Assembly (NCBI GenBank): GCA_020692235.1 | Contig: JAIMKU010000016.1 | Span: 571-36,836, forward strand | DNA: 36,266 nt | Direction: 5' to 3' | Source: Hydrogenophilus sp. | Lineage (GTDB): Bacteria > Pseudomonadota > Gammaproteobacteria > Burkholderiales > Thiobacillaceae | Shown here: positions 26,536-35,752 of the stretch, piece after piece | Position numbering within the stretch: position 1 is the first letter of the stretch | How the letters are laid out: every line of letters starts with the position of its first letter | Translations under genes and position numbers: made by a program | The notes under the pieces: model-generated | What the model was told of the DNA's origin: nothing | Database searches by the model: none | Seen by the model: the letters and a program-made list of their open reading frames with translations, nothing else

Positions 26536-26760
26536 ATGGGTGCAATTAGCGTCTGGCATTGGCTGATCGTATTGGTCGTTGTTCTGTTGATATTTGGCAC
26601 CAAAAAACTGAAGAATATCGGCTCTGATCTCGGTGGCGCCGTGAAGGGTTTCAAACAAGCAATGAATGAGGAGCAGAAACAGCCAACCGAGTTGCCTCGC
26701 AATAGCGAGGCGGGTAGTTCGACCATCGATGTCGAAGTCAAGGACAAAGAGCACAACTGA
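26536..26760 (+). CDS. tatA: Sec-independent translocase protein TatA
   Basis: The 74-residue protein has the single N-terminal membrane helix [18 protein letters not shown], the FGTKKL hinge, the amphipathic helix [15 protein letters not shown] and a charged, unstructured tail. TatA oligomers form the translocation site for folded twin-arginine substrates. It has a GAGGAG-like ribosome binding site and is followed by tatB and tatC. Confidence 0.96.
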   Translation: MGAISVWHWLIVLVVVLLIFGTKKLKNIGSDLGGAVKGFKQAMNEEQKQPTELPRNSEAGSSTIDVEVKDKEHN

Positions 26761-26823
26761 CCGCCCCGCTGAATGTATTCAAACATGCCCTATCTACTGC
26801 GTTCTGAGCTTGGTTCCTGAGCA

Positions 26824-27183
26824 ATGTTTGGTATCGGATTTATCGAACTTCTGCTGATTGGTGTCGTGGCCTTGATCGTGATCGGACCCGAGCGCTTGCC
26901 CAAGGTGGCGCGTACGGTGGGGGCTTGGGTTGGTCGTCTCAATCGTTATACCACGCAGGTCAAGGCCGATATCGATCGCGAGTTGCGTCTGGACGAACTG
27001 CGCAATGTGCAGAAGACCATGAAGGATTCCGTCCAGGAGTATGAAATCATGGCGGAGGAGACCGCTCAGCAGGTCAAGCAGGAAGCTGGCGAGCTTGAGC
27101 ACGCAGTCAATGTAGTCGCCGATCAGGTTGCCTCCGATCCGAATAGTCAGGCCGCTGTTACTCCCCCCGCTGTGGAAAACTAA
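26824..27183 (+). CDS. tatB: Sec-independent translocase protein TatB
   Basis: The 119-residue protein begins MFGIGFIELLLIGVVALIVI then GPERLPKVARTVG, the TatB signature with Glu8 in the membrane helix and the GPERLP hinge. A long amphipathic/charged region follows. TatB and TatC form the receptor for twin-arginine signal peptides. Confidence 0.95.
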   Translation: MFGIGFIELLLIGVVALIVIGPERLPKVARTVGAWVGRLNRYTTQVKADIDRELRLDELRNVQKTMKDSVQEYEIMAEETAQQVKQEAGELEHAVNVVADQVASDPNSQAAVTPPAVEN

Positions 27184-27196
27184 GGTGTCCTGAGGC

Positions 27197-28000
27197 ATGG
27201 ATTCGGCGCAGACCTTCATTTCCCACCTTCTGGAACTGCGAGATCGTCTTATCCGTGCGGTCATTGCTTGGGCCATCCTCTTTATTTGTCTCTTTCCCTT
27301 CGCCAACAAGCTCTACACCCTGCTGGCTAAACCCATGTTGTCCAAGTTGCCTCAAGGCAGTCACATGATCGCCACCGAGGTGGTTACGCCGTTCTTCGTA
27401 CCCCTCAAGGTGGCCATGATGACGGCCTTGCTGGGTGCCTTGCCTTATGTGCTTTATCAGGCCTGGGCCTTCATCGCGCCGGGCCTGTATGCCCGTGAGA
27501 AACGGATCATCCTGCCTTTGGTGTCAGCCAGCGTGGTCTTGTTCGCGTGCGGCATGGCCTTCGCTTATTTCCTGGTCTTTCCGGTGGTGTTCGGTTTTGT
27601 CATTGGCAGCGCCCCCGAGGGCGTTGCCGTGATGACTGACATCGACAAGTACCTGGACTTCGTTATCACCATGTTCCTGGCCTTCGGCGTGACCTTCGAG
27701 GTGCCCATCGTCGTGGTGGCACTGACCCTGATGGGTCTGGTCGAGGTCGCAAAATTCAAGGAGATTCGGCCCTATGTGGTCGTCGGAGCCTTCGTGATTG
27801 GGGCTATTTTTACGCCGCCGGATGTGATCTCCCAGACCATGCTGGCCATACCGCTGTGGTTCCTCTATGAACTCGGCGTGTTTGTCGCCGGTTGGCTGGT
27901 CAAGCGCCGGCCACCGGACAATGCGGTCGACCCGACCGACGAATACCGGCCAATGACCGAGGAAGAGATCGAGGCCGAATTTAATCGCAATGACAGTTGA
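27197..28000 (+). CDS. tatC: Sec-independent translocase protein TatC
   Basis: The 267-residue protein has six membrane segments, the cytoplasmic N-terminus FISHLLELRDRLIRAVIAW with the conserved Glu of the signal-peptide site, the first periplasmic loop FVPLKVAMM, and the FAFGVTFEVP motif with the conserved glutamate in helix 4. PPDVISQTMLAIPLWFLYELG then leads to a hydrophilic tail. It ends the his-HIT-tat run; a terminator follows at 28039. Confidence 0.97.
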   Translation: MDSAQTFISHLLELRDRLIRAVIAWAILFICLFPFANKLYTLLAKPMLSKLPQGSHMIATEVVTPFFVPLKVAMMTALLGALPYVLYQAWAFIAPGLYAREKRIILPLVSASVVLFACGMAFAYFLVFPVVFGFVIGSAPEGVAVMTDIDKYLDFVITMFLAFGVTFEVPIVVVALTLMGLVEVAKFKEIRPYVVVGAFVIGAIFTPPDVISQTMLAIPLWFLYELGVFVAGWLVKRRPPDNAVDPTDEYRPMTEEEIEAEFNRNDS

Positions 28001-28007
28001 CGATTAC

Positions 28008-28030
28008 ATTGGCACCAAGATGGTGCCAAT
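28008..28030 (+). promoter_or_regulatory. Distal NtrC-type enhancer site for amt
   Basis: ATTGGCACCA-AGA-TGGTGCCAAT is a perfect dyad that contains GCACC-N5-GGTGC, the NtrC (GlnG) consensus. Its centre (28019) is about 117 bp upstream of the predicted sigma-54 start and exactly 31 bp (three helical turns) from the proximal site. As RNA it would also be a stable hairpin 8 nt after tatC, but no T-run follows. Confidence 0.75.
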
Positions 28031-28038
28031 TACACATT

Positions 28039-28065
28039 AAACGCACCCACCGGGTGCGTTTTTAT
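28039..28065 (+). terminator. Terminator of the tat operon, coinciding with the proximal NtrC-type site
   Basis: AAACGCACCC-ACC-GGGTGCGTTT is a perfect 10-bp stem followed by TTTATT, a good intrinsic terminator for the his-tat transcript. The same bases contain GCACC-N5-GGTGC (28043-28057), the NtrC consensus, centred at 28050, about 86 bp upstream of the predicted amt start. The element probably serves both roles. Confidence 0.85.
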
Positions 28066-28110
28066 TGGCCGCATGTGCCCTAATTTGAAACAAATCAATG
28101 CACTAAATAA

Positions 28111-28126
28111 AGGCACGCTATTTGCT
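28111..28126 (+). promoter_or_regulatory. Sigma-54 promoter of amt
   Basis: AGGCACG-CTAT-TTGCT matches the sigma-54 consensus TGGCACG-N4-TTGCW with one mismatch. GG (28112-28113) and GC (28124-28125) are exactly 12 bp apart. The predicted start is near 28136, 25 nt before the amt ATG. Two NtrC-type sites lie upstream. Confidence 0.85.
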
Positions 28127-28160
28127 TTGGACAATAGATCGTACCTAACGGGTGACTACC

Positions 28161-29474
<1,314 letters not shown>

Positions 29475-30164
29475 TCAGACCGCGCAATCGAGCCTGTTTC
29501 CCGATCCCGAGTCGGGAAACAGGAGTCGATGCAATAACCAGGCGGCGAAATAGACCGCGAAAAACGAGAACACCACATCGCTGAGGAAATGTCCGCCTTG
29601 GGCCATGCGCATCAGGCCGAGCCCGCCGCCGCTGACAGTGGCCGCGATAAACCAGCGCCGTGGCCGTTTGGCCAGAAACGCCAGCGCCAGCAAACTGAAA
29701 CCCACCGACGAGTCGCCGCACACGAATGAGCAGTTGGTGTCGCATTGTTGGCTGGGTATCCAGGCCGGGGTGAATTGGGCCTGGCCGCCAAAGGGCTCGA
29801 TCTGCGCCGGTCGGGCGCGTCCCCAGTGATCCTTGAATACAGTATTGACCAATAAGCCAGGCCCCAGCACCAGGACCAGGGCAATGTAGGCAGCCTTCAT
29901 GCGCCGGCCACCGGTTTCAAAAGGGCCATTCGCCAGTCGGCCGATCAGCCAGACCAGACACCCTGAGCCGAAGGCCAGCCAGCCTAGGTGGTTGTGGACG
30001 AAATCGGTCAATGGGTAATCATCCAGAACGAAGCCTGTGGCCGGCGTGTAAAGCCAGCCACTGGCGATCAAGTCCAGATCGGGAAAGGTCAGGAACAAGG
30101 CGGTGCAGGCCAGCGCGGCCAGGGCCATGAAGCGTGGTGAAGGCAACTGTTTTAGCGGACTCAT
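29475..30164 (-). CDS. PAP2-family membrane phosphatase (lipid A phosphatase-like)
   Basis: The 229-residue protein has about five to six membrane helices and the three PAP2 motifs: KDHWGRARP (KxxxxxxRP), then CSFVCGDSSVGF in place of the usual PSGH motif, and RMAQGGHFLSDV (Rx5Hx3D). The CSFV(S/C)G(D/E) form of motif 2 is the one seen in lipid phosphatases of the LpxE/LpxF/LpxT type rather than in plain undecaprenyl pyrophosphatases. A role in removing lipid A phosphate, or phosphate of a polyprenyl carrier, is therefore inferred. It is the last gene of a six-gene operon, overlaps the preceding glycosyltransferase by ATGA, and ends on the base after the amt frame. Confidence 0.85.
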   Translation of the reverse strand: MSPLKQLPSPRFMALAALACTALFLTFPDLDLIASGWLYTPATGFVLDDYPLTDFVHNHLGWLAFGSGCLVWLIGRLANGPFETGGRRMKAAYIALVLVLGPGLLVNTVFKDHWGRARPAQIEPFGGQAQFTPAWIPSQQCDTNCSFVCGDSSVGFSLLALAFLAKRPRRWFIAATVSGGGLGLMRMAQGGHFLSDVVFSFFAVYFAAWLLHRLLFPDSGSGNRLDCAV

Positions 30165-31711
30165 CGTTGCAGATAATCCCGCACCAGCCAGACCCGGTAT
30201 AGCGGGGCGAAATCCGGATATGGTTTTAGATGGATGGCCGGTTGCGGACTGGTCTCGGCAAACCTTTCCTTTACCTGGGCGTCGCTCAGATGTTGGCTGA
30301 CCAGCAGGAAGGACCCCTTGGGCTGGGCGCGGACATCGGCGGTCAGGGCATAGTGGTTGTCGATCCGGCCGCCGATGTTCAGATACAGCCCGCCCTCGCT
30401 GTAGGGCCTGCCGTAGTAGCGGATCAACGCATAGAGCATCCGGTCGTCACTCAAAAAGCGTGTGTTGGGGTGTTCCTTCAGACGTTTGCCGACCTCGATG
30501 CCCAAGGCTCGGAAACCGGTCACCCGGCCGTATGGATCGGTCTTGCGGGTCAACTGGATGTTGAACAGTTGGGTGATGTCGTGGAAGTTGTAAACCACTA
30601 CGCCCAAGGCCAGGTTGACGGCCAGCGCGGCGATCAGCCAAGAGCGCCATCCTTTCATCAGCAGGATGGCGGCGACGAACGCCGCACCGGAGACATACGC
30701 GAAGGCCGCCCAGTTGGCGAAGGCCCGCGACAACAGACTCAGAACCAGGAAGGCGAACAGGGGTGCCAGGGTGAAGGCGGCCAATAAACGCAGACGGTCG
30801 TCGCCGAACCAGTCGCGCGGCCGCACGGCCAGGACCAGCAAGCCGGCGGCGGCAATCGGGCCAAAGACCAGAAACTGGCCGAGGAAAAATTCCAATAACG
30901 CATCCGGATGGAACAGCGCCCGGTTTAACTCGGAAATTTCAGCGGTGTGCTGAAAGCTGACGAATTGGTGGCCGGCATTCCAGAGTATGTTGGGCGTCAA
31001 TATCAGTAGGGCCAGAGCCGCGGCGGCATAGGGCTTCGGGTCTTTGAAGAGGGGCCAGCGTTGTCGGTTCGACAAGACATAAGCGACCAAGCCCAGGCCG
31101 TAGAACGCCATGCTGTATTTCGACAGCAGACCGAGGCCGAGTGCCGCGCCCAGCAGCAGCCAGTCGCGCCAGCGTCCCGTCTCCAGCGCCGCAATCGTGA
31201 AATACAGGGACAAGGCCCAGAACAGCAAAAGCGGGGCATCCGTGGTCATTAACCAGGAGCCCAGACTGGTCATGGGCAGGGTGGCGAACAGCAGGGCGGC
31301 CCAGAAGGCCATGGCCTCGGCCGGCGGTGTGGTTTGGAACAGTTGGCGCACCAGGCGGCTGATGCTGCCCGATGGTTGGGTGCCTGGCCTCTCGGCCGAC
31401 TCGGCCTGGAACAGACGACGTACCAGCAGGAAGATCACCCAGGCGGTTAGCGGATAAAGCAGCAGCGCGGCTGAGCGCACCCCGATCTCGCTGTCGCCGA
31501 ACAGGTGCGTACCGAGGTAGATCAGCCAAGCCACCATGGGCGGCTTGGAGTAATAGCCCCAGTCCGGCTGCAGTGACCAGGTCCAGTATTGGGCCTCATC
31601 GCCATAAAGCTCGATGCCGGCATGTTGGCCGGCCAGCAGATGCCAGATCGTCAGACCGGCCAGCCAGGCCAGTAGCCAGAGTGTGTAGCGGGACGGTTTA
31701 CGATGTGCCAT
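30161..31711 (-). CDS. ArnT/PMT-like (GT39/GT83) lipid-linked glycosyltransferase, RgtA-like
   Basis: The 516-residue protein has roughly ten to twelve membrane helices and a C-terminal soluble part of about 130 residues. The first periplasmic loop carries ELYGDEAQYWTWSLQPDWGY then YSKPPMVAWLI, with the catalytic acidic residue in GDEAQYW and the YxKPP motif. Such enzymes take a sugar from a polyprenyl phosphate carrier and attach it to lipid A or core on the periplasmic face. The DEAQYW...YYSKPP form resembles the RgtA-type group that adds galacturonic acid. The ATG at 31709-31711 (MAHRKPSRYTLWLLAWLAG) is preferred over a longer frame to 31882 that overlaps the PAP2 gene. It overlaps that gene by 14 nt. 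The acceptor and sugar are unknown. Confidence 0.87.
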   Translation of the reverse strand: MAHRKPSRYTLWLLAWLAGLTIWHLLAGQHAGIELYGDEAQYWTWSLQPDWGYYSKPPMVAWLIYLGTHLFGDSEIGVRSAALLLYPLTAWVIFLLVRRLFQAESAERPGTQPSGSISRLVRQLFQTTPPAEAMAFWAALLFATLPMTSLGSWLMTTDAPLLLFWALSLYFTIAALETGRWRDWLLLGAALGLGLLSKYSMAFYGLGLVAYVLSNRQRWPLFKDPKPYAAAALALLILTPNILWNAGHQFVSFQHTAEISELNRALFHPDALLEFFLGQFLVFGPIAAAGLLVLAVRPRDWFGDDRLRLLAAFTLAPLFAFLVLSLLSRAFANWAAFAYVSGAAFVAAILLMKGWRSWLIAALAVNLALGVVVYNFHDITQLFNIQLTRKTDPYGRVTGFRALGIEVGKRLKEHPNTRFLSDDRMLYALIRYYGRPYSEGGLYLNIGGRIDNHYALTADVRAQPKGSFLLVSQHLSDAQVKERFAETSPQPAIHLKPYPDFAPLYRVWLVRDYLQR

Positions 31712-32501
31712 GGCGAGCGCGAGTCGGTGTCTGTGGGGCGAAGGACCAGCCCGGCAATAAATGGTAGACCAGTACGCCCAGGGCAAGCGCCTGTTCGAAT
31801 GGCCGTGCCAGCGGATAGCCGGTGTCATGGAAAAAGAGCAGATAAAGGGCGCAGGCGACCAACAAGGCGCGCAGGGTCTCACGGATGGCGGGGTGGCCGG
31901 GATTACCGAAGCGCCGGGCCAGATAGAGGCCGATCAGCGCCGACGCCCAGCCGCACAACATGCCGCCGGCCACATCCAGCGGCCAGTGGGCACCGACGGC
32001 GACGCGGGCCAGGCCGACCAGTAAGGCCAGGATCAGGACGCCGAGCGCCGCCGAGCGGTTACCCAGTCCGGCCGTGAGTATCGAGGCCAGGACGAAGGCG
32101 GTGGTGGTGTGACCGGATGGAAATGAGCCGGCGCTCAGATAGGGGCCGATGACATGCACCGTATCGCCCAGCACGGCATAGGGACGGGCCATACCAAAGG
32201 CAGCCTTCAAGGCATGGGAAATGAGCGTGGCCGGCAGGCTGGCCAGCAGCGCCGCGAGCGCCAGGTCGGGCCGCTGGCGCAGGAATGGCAGGACCAGACA
32301 CAGCGCCACCAGAGAATCACCCAGCACGGTCAGAGCGGACCAGACGGTATCCGGCAGTTGCGCCGCCAGACCATTAAGCGTCAGAAACAATGCGCGATTG
32401 TCGGCCGGGTCGGCCAGCAGCCATAACACGGCCAGGGCCAGGAACGGCGGCAGCCAGAAATACGGGTGGCGGCTGAATGCGGGCAGGAATGATCGGGACA
32501 T
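31698..32501 (-). CDS. PAP2-family phosphatase (membrane lipid pyrophosphatase-like)
   Basis: The 267-residue membrane protein has the canonical motifs KAAFGMARP (KxxxxxxRP), SFPSGHTTTAF (PSGH) and ARVAVGAHWPLDV (with Ala for the usual Ser before Arg). Six helices are expected, plus two more in the C-terminal third. The group includes undecaprenyl pyrophosphate phosphatases (BacA-independent, PgpB/YbjG-like). In this operon it may recycle the polyprenyl carrier after sugar transfer. The ATG at 32499-32501 has AGGA upstream and starts 2 nt after the preceding stop. A longer open frame to 32873 is antisense-like sequence of the neighbouring gene. Confidence 0.86.
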   Translation of the reverse strand: MSRSFLPAFSRHPYFWLPPFLALAVLWLLADPADNRALFLTLNGLAAQLPDTVWSALTVLGDSLVALCLVLPFLRQRPDLALAALLASLPATLISHALKAAFGMARPYAVLGDTVHVIGPYLSAGSFPSGHTTTAFVLASILTAGLGNRSAALGVLILALLVGLARVAVGAHWPLDVAGGMLCGWASALIGLYLARRFGNPGHPAIRETLRALLVACALYLLFFHDTGYPLARPFEQALALGVLVYHLLPGWSFAPQTPTRARHGTS

Positions 32502-32503
32502 GT

Positions 32504-34045
32504 TCAGTGCATCCTGGCCAAAATATAGCTGCGTTCGGAGTAGACCACCGTGGCGCCGGGCAGGCGCGGCAGATCGCTGTGCCGGGTCAGGACCAGGTCG
32601 CCGGCTCGGGGCGGGCGTTTTGCCACCGGCCGGTTGGCATAGGTCTGCAAGCTGGGCGTGTTGGCGCCGAATAACACCAGTGGGCCGGGCAGGGTCTGGG
32701 CCAGTCGCCCGGCGTTGCGAATGGGCGCTTGCTGGATTTGACCGACGATGGGAATCAGGAACACGGTCATGGCGATGCCGGCCAGCAAGCCGGAGAAGCG
32801 TAGCGCCGTCGCCAGCCCGATATGCCGCGTGCCGAGCAGGATCAGGCTGATCGCCAGGGCGCCGCCGCACCACAACCAGTAGGCCGGACCGAAGGCATCC
32901 GGCAAGCCGGCGAGCAGTAATTGGTCATCGCCCTTGAGACCGCCGGCCGCCTGTTGCGCCAGGAAGGGCAGGGCGAGCAGCAGGGCGAAGGTCAGCGGCG
33001 CCGGGCCAAGCACCAGCCAGCGCCGGGTAGTCATCTCGACCATCGAGGCCAGGACGATCACCAGTCCGCCATAGCCGTAATAGACATAGTGCGGCAACTT
33101 GGTCCCGGAAAAGGAAAACAGGGTGAGGGTCAGCAGAAACCAGAGCAAACCATAGCGCAGCAACGGGTTGCGCCAGATCGCTTGCAGGCGGGTCAGGGCG
33201 GCAAGCAGCAGGCCGGTATGCGGCAGTAGCGACAGCAGCACCACTGGCAGGTAATAGAAAAAATTGCCGCGATGGCCTTCCATGGCCGTGTCGAAGCGTC
33301 CCAGGTTGTGGGTAAGGAAAAAACCGGTCAGAAAACCGGGGCCCTCGCGCCAAGTCAGGATCATGAACCACGGCGCGGCGATGACTAAAAACAGCGCCAG
33401 CGGGCCGGGGGCGAAGGCAAAGCGCAAGAATAGCCGCCCGTCTCGCTGACTAAGACACCAGAGCAAAACCGCGCCCGCCGGGATGACCACTGCAATGGGA
33501 CCCTTGGTGAGAAAGCCCAGGGCCATGGCCAGCCAGGCGGCATAGAGCCAATGCTGGCCAGACTGCCGCAACCACAGCCAGGTGGCATAGCCGGCGCAGG
33601 CCAGCCACAGATTGAGCAGGGCGTCGGCGGTAGCGGCGCGGGTGATGACGGTTAGCCCGGCGGCGGTGGCAACGATCAGTGCAGCGGTCAGACCGATCCG
33701 GCGCTGGCTGACCCGGGTGACAAACAGATAGGTGACCAGTATCCACAGGCTGGAAGACAGCGCCGACGGCAAACGCCAGACGAACTCGTCGCGTCCAAAC
33801 AGTGAAACGGCCGCCGCCTGTAGCCAATAAATCAGAATCGGCTTGTCATAACGCGGCTCGCCCAGGAGATAGCTGGACAGGAAATCGCCGCGCAGGAACA
33901 TCTCGGTGGTCGACGCGGTGAAGGCGCCCTCGTCGAGGTCAAACAGCGGCGCGGCGCCGAGGGCGAGAAATGGAAACCAGACCAAGATCGCCAGAATCAG
34001 CCACTCGTCCCAGTACTCCGGCCAGGCAGATGCCCGGGTGTTCAT
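32504..34045 (-). CDS. ArnT-like (GT39/GT83) lipid-linked glycosyltransferase
   Basis: The 513-residue integral membrane protein has the ArnT-type first periplasmic loop LFDLDEGAFTASTTEMFLRG then DFLSSYLLGEPRYDKPILIYW, with the acidic DLDEG catalytic motif and RYDKP metal/phosphate motif. About twelve helices and motifs such as FLTKGPIAVVIP and LFSFSGTKLPHYVYYGYG follow; both are common in ArnT relatives. It probably transfers a sugar from a polyprenyl phosphate to lipid A or another envelope acceptor. It differs clearly from the second glycosyltransferase of the operon (30161-31711), so two different linkages or sugars are likely. Confidence 0.88.
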   Translation of the reverse strand: MNTRASAWPEYWDEWLILAILVWFPFLALGAAPLFDLDEGAFTASTTEMFLRGDFLSSYLLGEPRYDKPILIYWLQAAAVSLFGRDEFVWRLPSALSSSLWILVTYLFVTRVSQRRIGLTAALIVATAAGLTVITRAATADALLNLWLACAGYATWLWLRQSGQHWLYAAWLAMALGFLTKGPIAVVIPAGAVLLWCLSQRDGRLFLRFAFAPGPLALFLVIAAPWFMILTWREGPGFLTGFFLTHNLGRFDTAMEGHRGNFFYYLPVVLLSLLPHTGLLLAALTRLQAIWRNPLLRYGLLWFLLTLTLFSFSGTKLPHYVYYGYGGLVIVLASMVEMTTRRWLVLGPAPLTFALLLALPFLAQQAAGGLKGDDQLLLAGLPDAFGPAYWLWCGGALAISLILLGTRHIGLATALRFSGLLAGIAMTVFLIPIVGQIQQAPIRNAGRLAQTLPGPLVLFGANTPSLQTYANRPVAKRPPRAGDLVLTRHSDLPRLPGATVVYSERSYILARMH

Positions 34046-34047
34046 GC

Positions 34048-35013
34048 TTATTGGCTGGGCGGCTCACGCAGCAAGTATTGGGCCTTGCCGCCCGGCTCGT
34101 GCCAGATGCGGGTGAGCATCTCACTCAGGATGCCCATGCCGATGAAGTTGGCGCCCATCAGGGTCAACATAACGCCCATTAGCAATAGTGGCCGGCCGCC
34201 GATGTCGGCCCCGGCGAATAGCTTGAGGCCGGCCAGATAGATCAGTATCAAAAAACCGGGGAAAAACATCGCCGCGCCGGCGCCGCCGAAGGCATGCATG
34301 GGGCGATGCAGGAAGCGCAGCATGAACTTGACCCATATCAGGTCAAGCAAGACCCGGATGGTGCGGTCGATGCCATATTTCGACACGCCCTTGGTGCGCG
34401 GGAAGTGGTTGACCTCGGCCTCCATCACCTTGGCGCCATATTCATGCGCCAGGGCCGGGATGAAGCGATGCAACTCACCATAAATCTTTACATGGCGCAC
34501 CGACTCGCGCCGATAGAGCTTGAGCGAGCAGCCATAGTCGTGCAGGCGCACGCCGGTCACGGCGGAGATCAGCCGGTTGGCGATCATGGAGGGTATCTTG
34601 CGGGAAAACACCTTGTCCTGACGGTGCCTGCGCCAGCCGGAAATAATATCGATCTCTGGTTGCTCGTCGAGCATCTTCAATAGCCTCGGAATATCGGCCG
34701 GATCGTTCTGCATGTCGCCGTCTATGGTCACCAGTATCTCGCCCCGCGCGGCGTCGAAGCCGGCCTGCATGGCGGTCGACTGGCCGTAGTTACGGCGCAA
34801 GAAAAACGGCCGCAGCCAGGGCCGACTGGCAGCGAGTTCGGCCAGTCGCTTATCGGAACCGTCGCGCGAACCGTCATCGACACAGACCAACTCCCAACTA
34901 TCGGGCTGGGCGGACATCACCGATTCGACCCGGTTCACCAGGTCGGGCAGGTTGTCGTATTCGTTATAAATGGGAGCAAGGATGGAAACGCGGACCGACT
35001 CGGGCATGGTCAT
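34048..35013 (-). CDS. GT2 polyprenyl-phosphate glycosyltransferase (ArnC/GtrB/RgtE-like)
   Basis: The 321-residue protein has a GT-A domain with VSILAPIYNEYDNLPDLVNR, VCVDDGSRDGSD, FLRRNYGQSTAMQAGFDAARG and the metal-binding TIDGDMQNDPADIPRL. The family segments ISGWRRHRQDKVFSRKIPSM and VTGVRLHDYGCSLKLYRRE follow, then two C-terminal membrane helices (FPGFLILIYLAGLKLF, LLMGVMLTLMGANFIGMGIL). These enzymes join an NDP- or UDP-sugar to undecaprenyl phosphate on the cytoplasmic side and so supply the donor for the ArnT-like enzymes downstream. It precedes one of them by 2 nt. The sugar cannot be read from the sequence. ATG codons at 35011 and 35005 are both possible starts. Confidence 0.9.
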   Translation of the reverse strand: MTMPESVRVSILAPIYNEYDNLPDLVNRVESVMSAQPDSWELVCVDDGSRDGSDKRLAELAASRPWLRPFFLRRNYGQSTAMQAGFDAARGEILVTIDGDMQNDPADIPRLLKMLDEQPEIDIISGWRRHRQDKVFSRKIPSMIANRLISAVTGVRLHDYGCSLKLYRRESVRHVKIYGELHRFIPALAHEYGAKVMEAEVNHFPRTKGVSKYGIDRTIRVLLDLIWVKFMLRFLHRPMHAFGGAGAAMFFPGFLILIYLAGLKLFAGADIGGRPLLLMGVMLTLMGANFIGMGILSEMLTRIWHEPGGKAQYLLREPPSQ

Positions 35014-35035
35014 GGGCTGACAGATCGAATAATCG

Positions 35036-35752
35036 CTAGTTTACCGGCAAATCGGTGCCCGCGTCCGCAGTCTCGCCTAGCTCACGCTCCAACGCCTCAT
35101 CATAATGCCGACCATGACGCAGGCGACGAAACAGATACACGCCCAGAATGCCGGACCCGACAAACAGCACGACCCCAATCCCGATACGCCAGACAGGATC
35201 GACATTCACACCGCTGCCCACCAAGGCAAAAATCGCAGTTTGCGGCAGAAATCCCAGCGCCGAGCCGAGTAGGAAAGGGATTGCCGGTACGCTGGAAACA
35301 CCGCCGGCCAGGCTGGTTGCGACATTGCTGCCGACCGGCAGCAGGCGGATCAGCAAGGTCATGGTAAACGGGTAATCCCGTACGAAATTATTGATCTTGG
35401 CGACCCGGCCAGATAGCCGTTTGGCCACCAATGGCCGGCCCGCCAGTCGGGCATAAAAAAATGTCGCGGCGCAGCCCAGTTCGGTGGCAATCAGGCCCAG
35501 CCATGTACCGTATATGAATCCGAAGGCATAGCCGGCCATGAACGAGACGACCTGACGCGGCAGGCCGATAGCCGTGAACAGCGTGCCGATGGCGAGAAAC
35601 AATAGCTCGCCGGAGATACCCTTGCCACGCACCTCGCGGTCGATCCAGCCCTGATTCAACAGATCGCCCAAATGAGTTTGATTGATCAAAAAACCGATTG
35701 CCGCCATGGCAAGCAAGGCGACCAGTCCGCGCAGCAATATCTTGGGGTTCAT
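35036..35752 (-). CDS. TVP38/TMEM64 (DedA-related) membrane protein
   Basis: The 238-residue membrane protein has the SNARE-associated/VTT domain: TLFTAIGLPRQVVSFMAGYAFG, the GTWLGLIATELGCAATFFYARL segment, and the reentrant motif FTMTLLIRLLPVGSNVATSL with GG. GFLPQTAIFALVGSG then follows. The C-terminus is cytoplasmic and charged. DedA and related families translocate undecaprenyl phosphate or other lipids across membranes. At the head of a lipid-linked glycosylation operon, 22 nt before the GT2 gene, a role in returning or flipping the carrier is a reasonable inference but is not shown. Confidence 0.87.
   Translation of the reverse strand: MNPKILLRGLVALLAMAAIGFLINQTHLGDLLNQGWIDREVRGKGISGELLFLAIGTLFTAIGLPRQVVSFMAGYAFGFIYGTWLGLIATELGCAATFFYARLAGRPLVAKRLSGRVAKINNFVRDYPFTMTLLIRLLPVGSNVATSLAGGVSSVPAIPFLLGSALGFLPQTAIFALVGSGVNVDPVWRIGIGVVLFVGSGILGVYLFRRLRHGRHYDEALERELGETADAGTDLPVN

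Noticed and set aside
28008-28030. The first hairpin after tatC as a simple terminator
   Set aside because: It has no T-run, and it contains an exact NtrC-type dyad at the right phase from a second one; an operator fits better.
31712-31882. Longer N-terminus for the second ArnT-like protein
   Set aside because: The extra residues are coded inside the PAP2 gene, are not hydrophobic in the expected way, and the ATG at 31709-31711 gives the family start.
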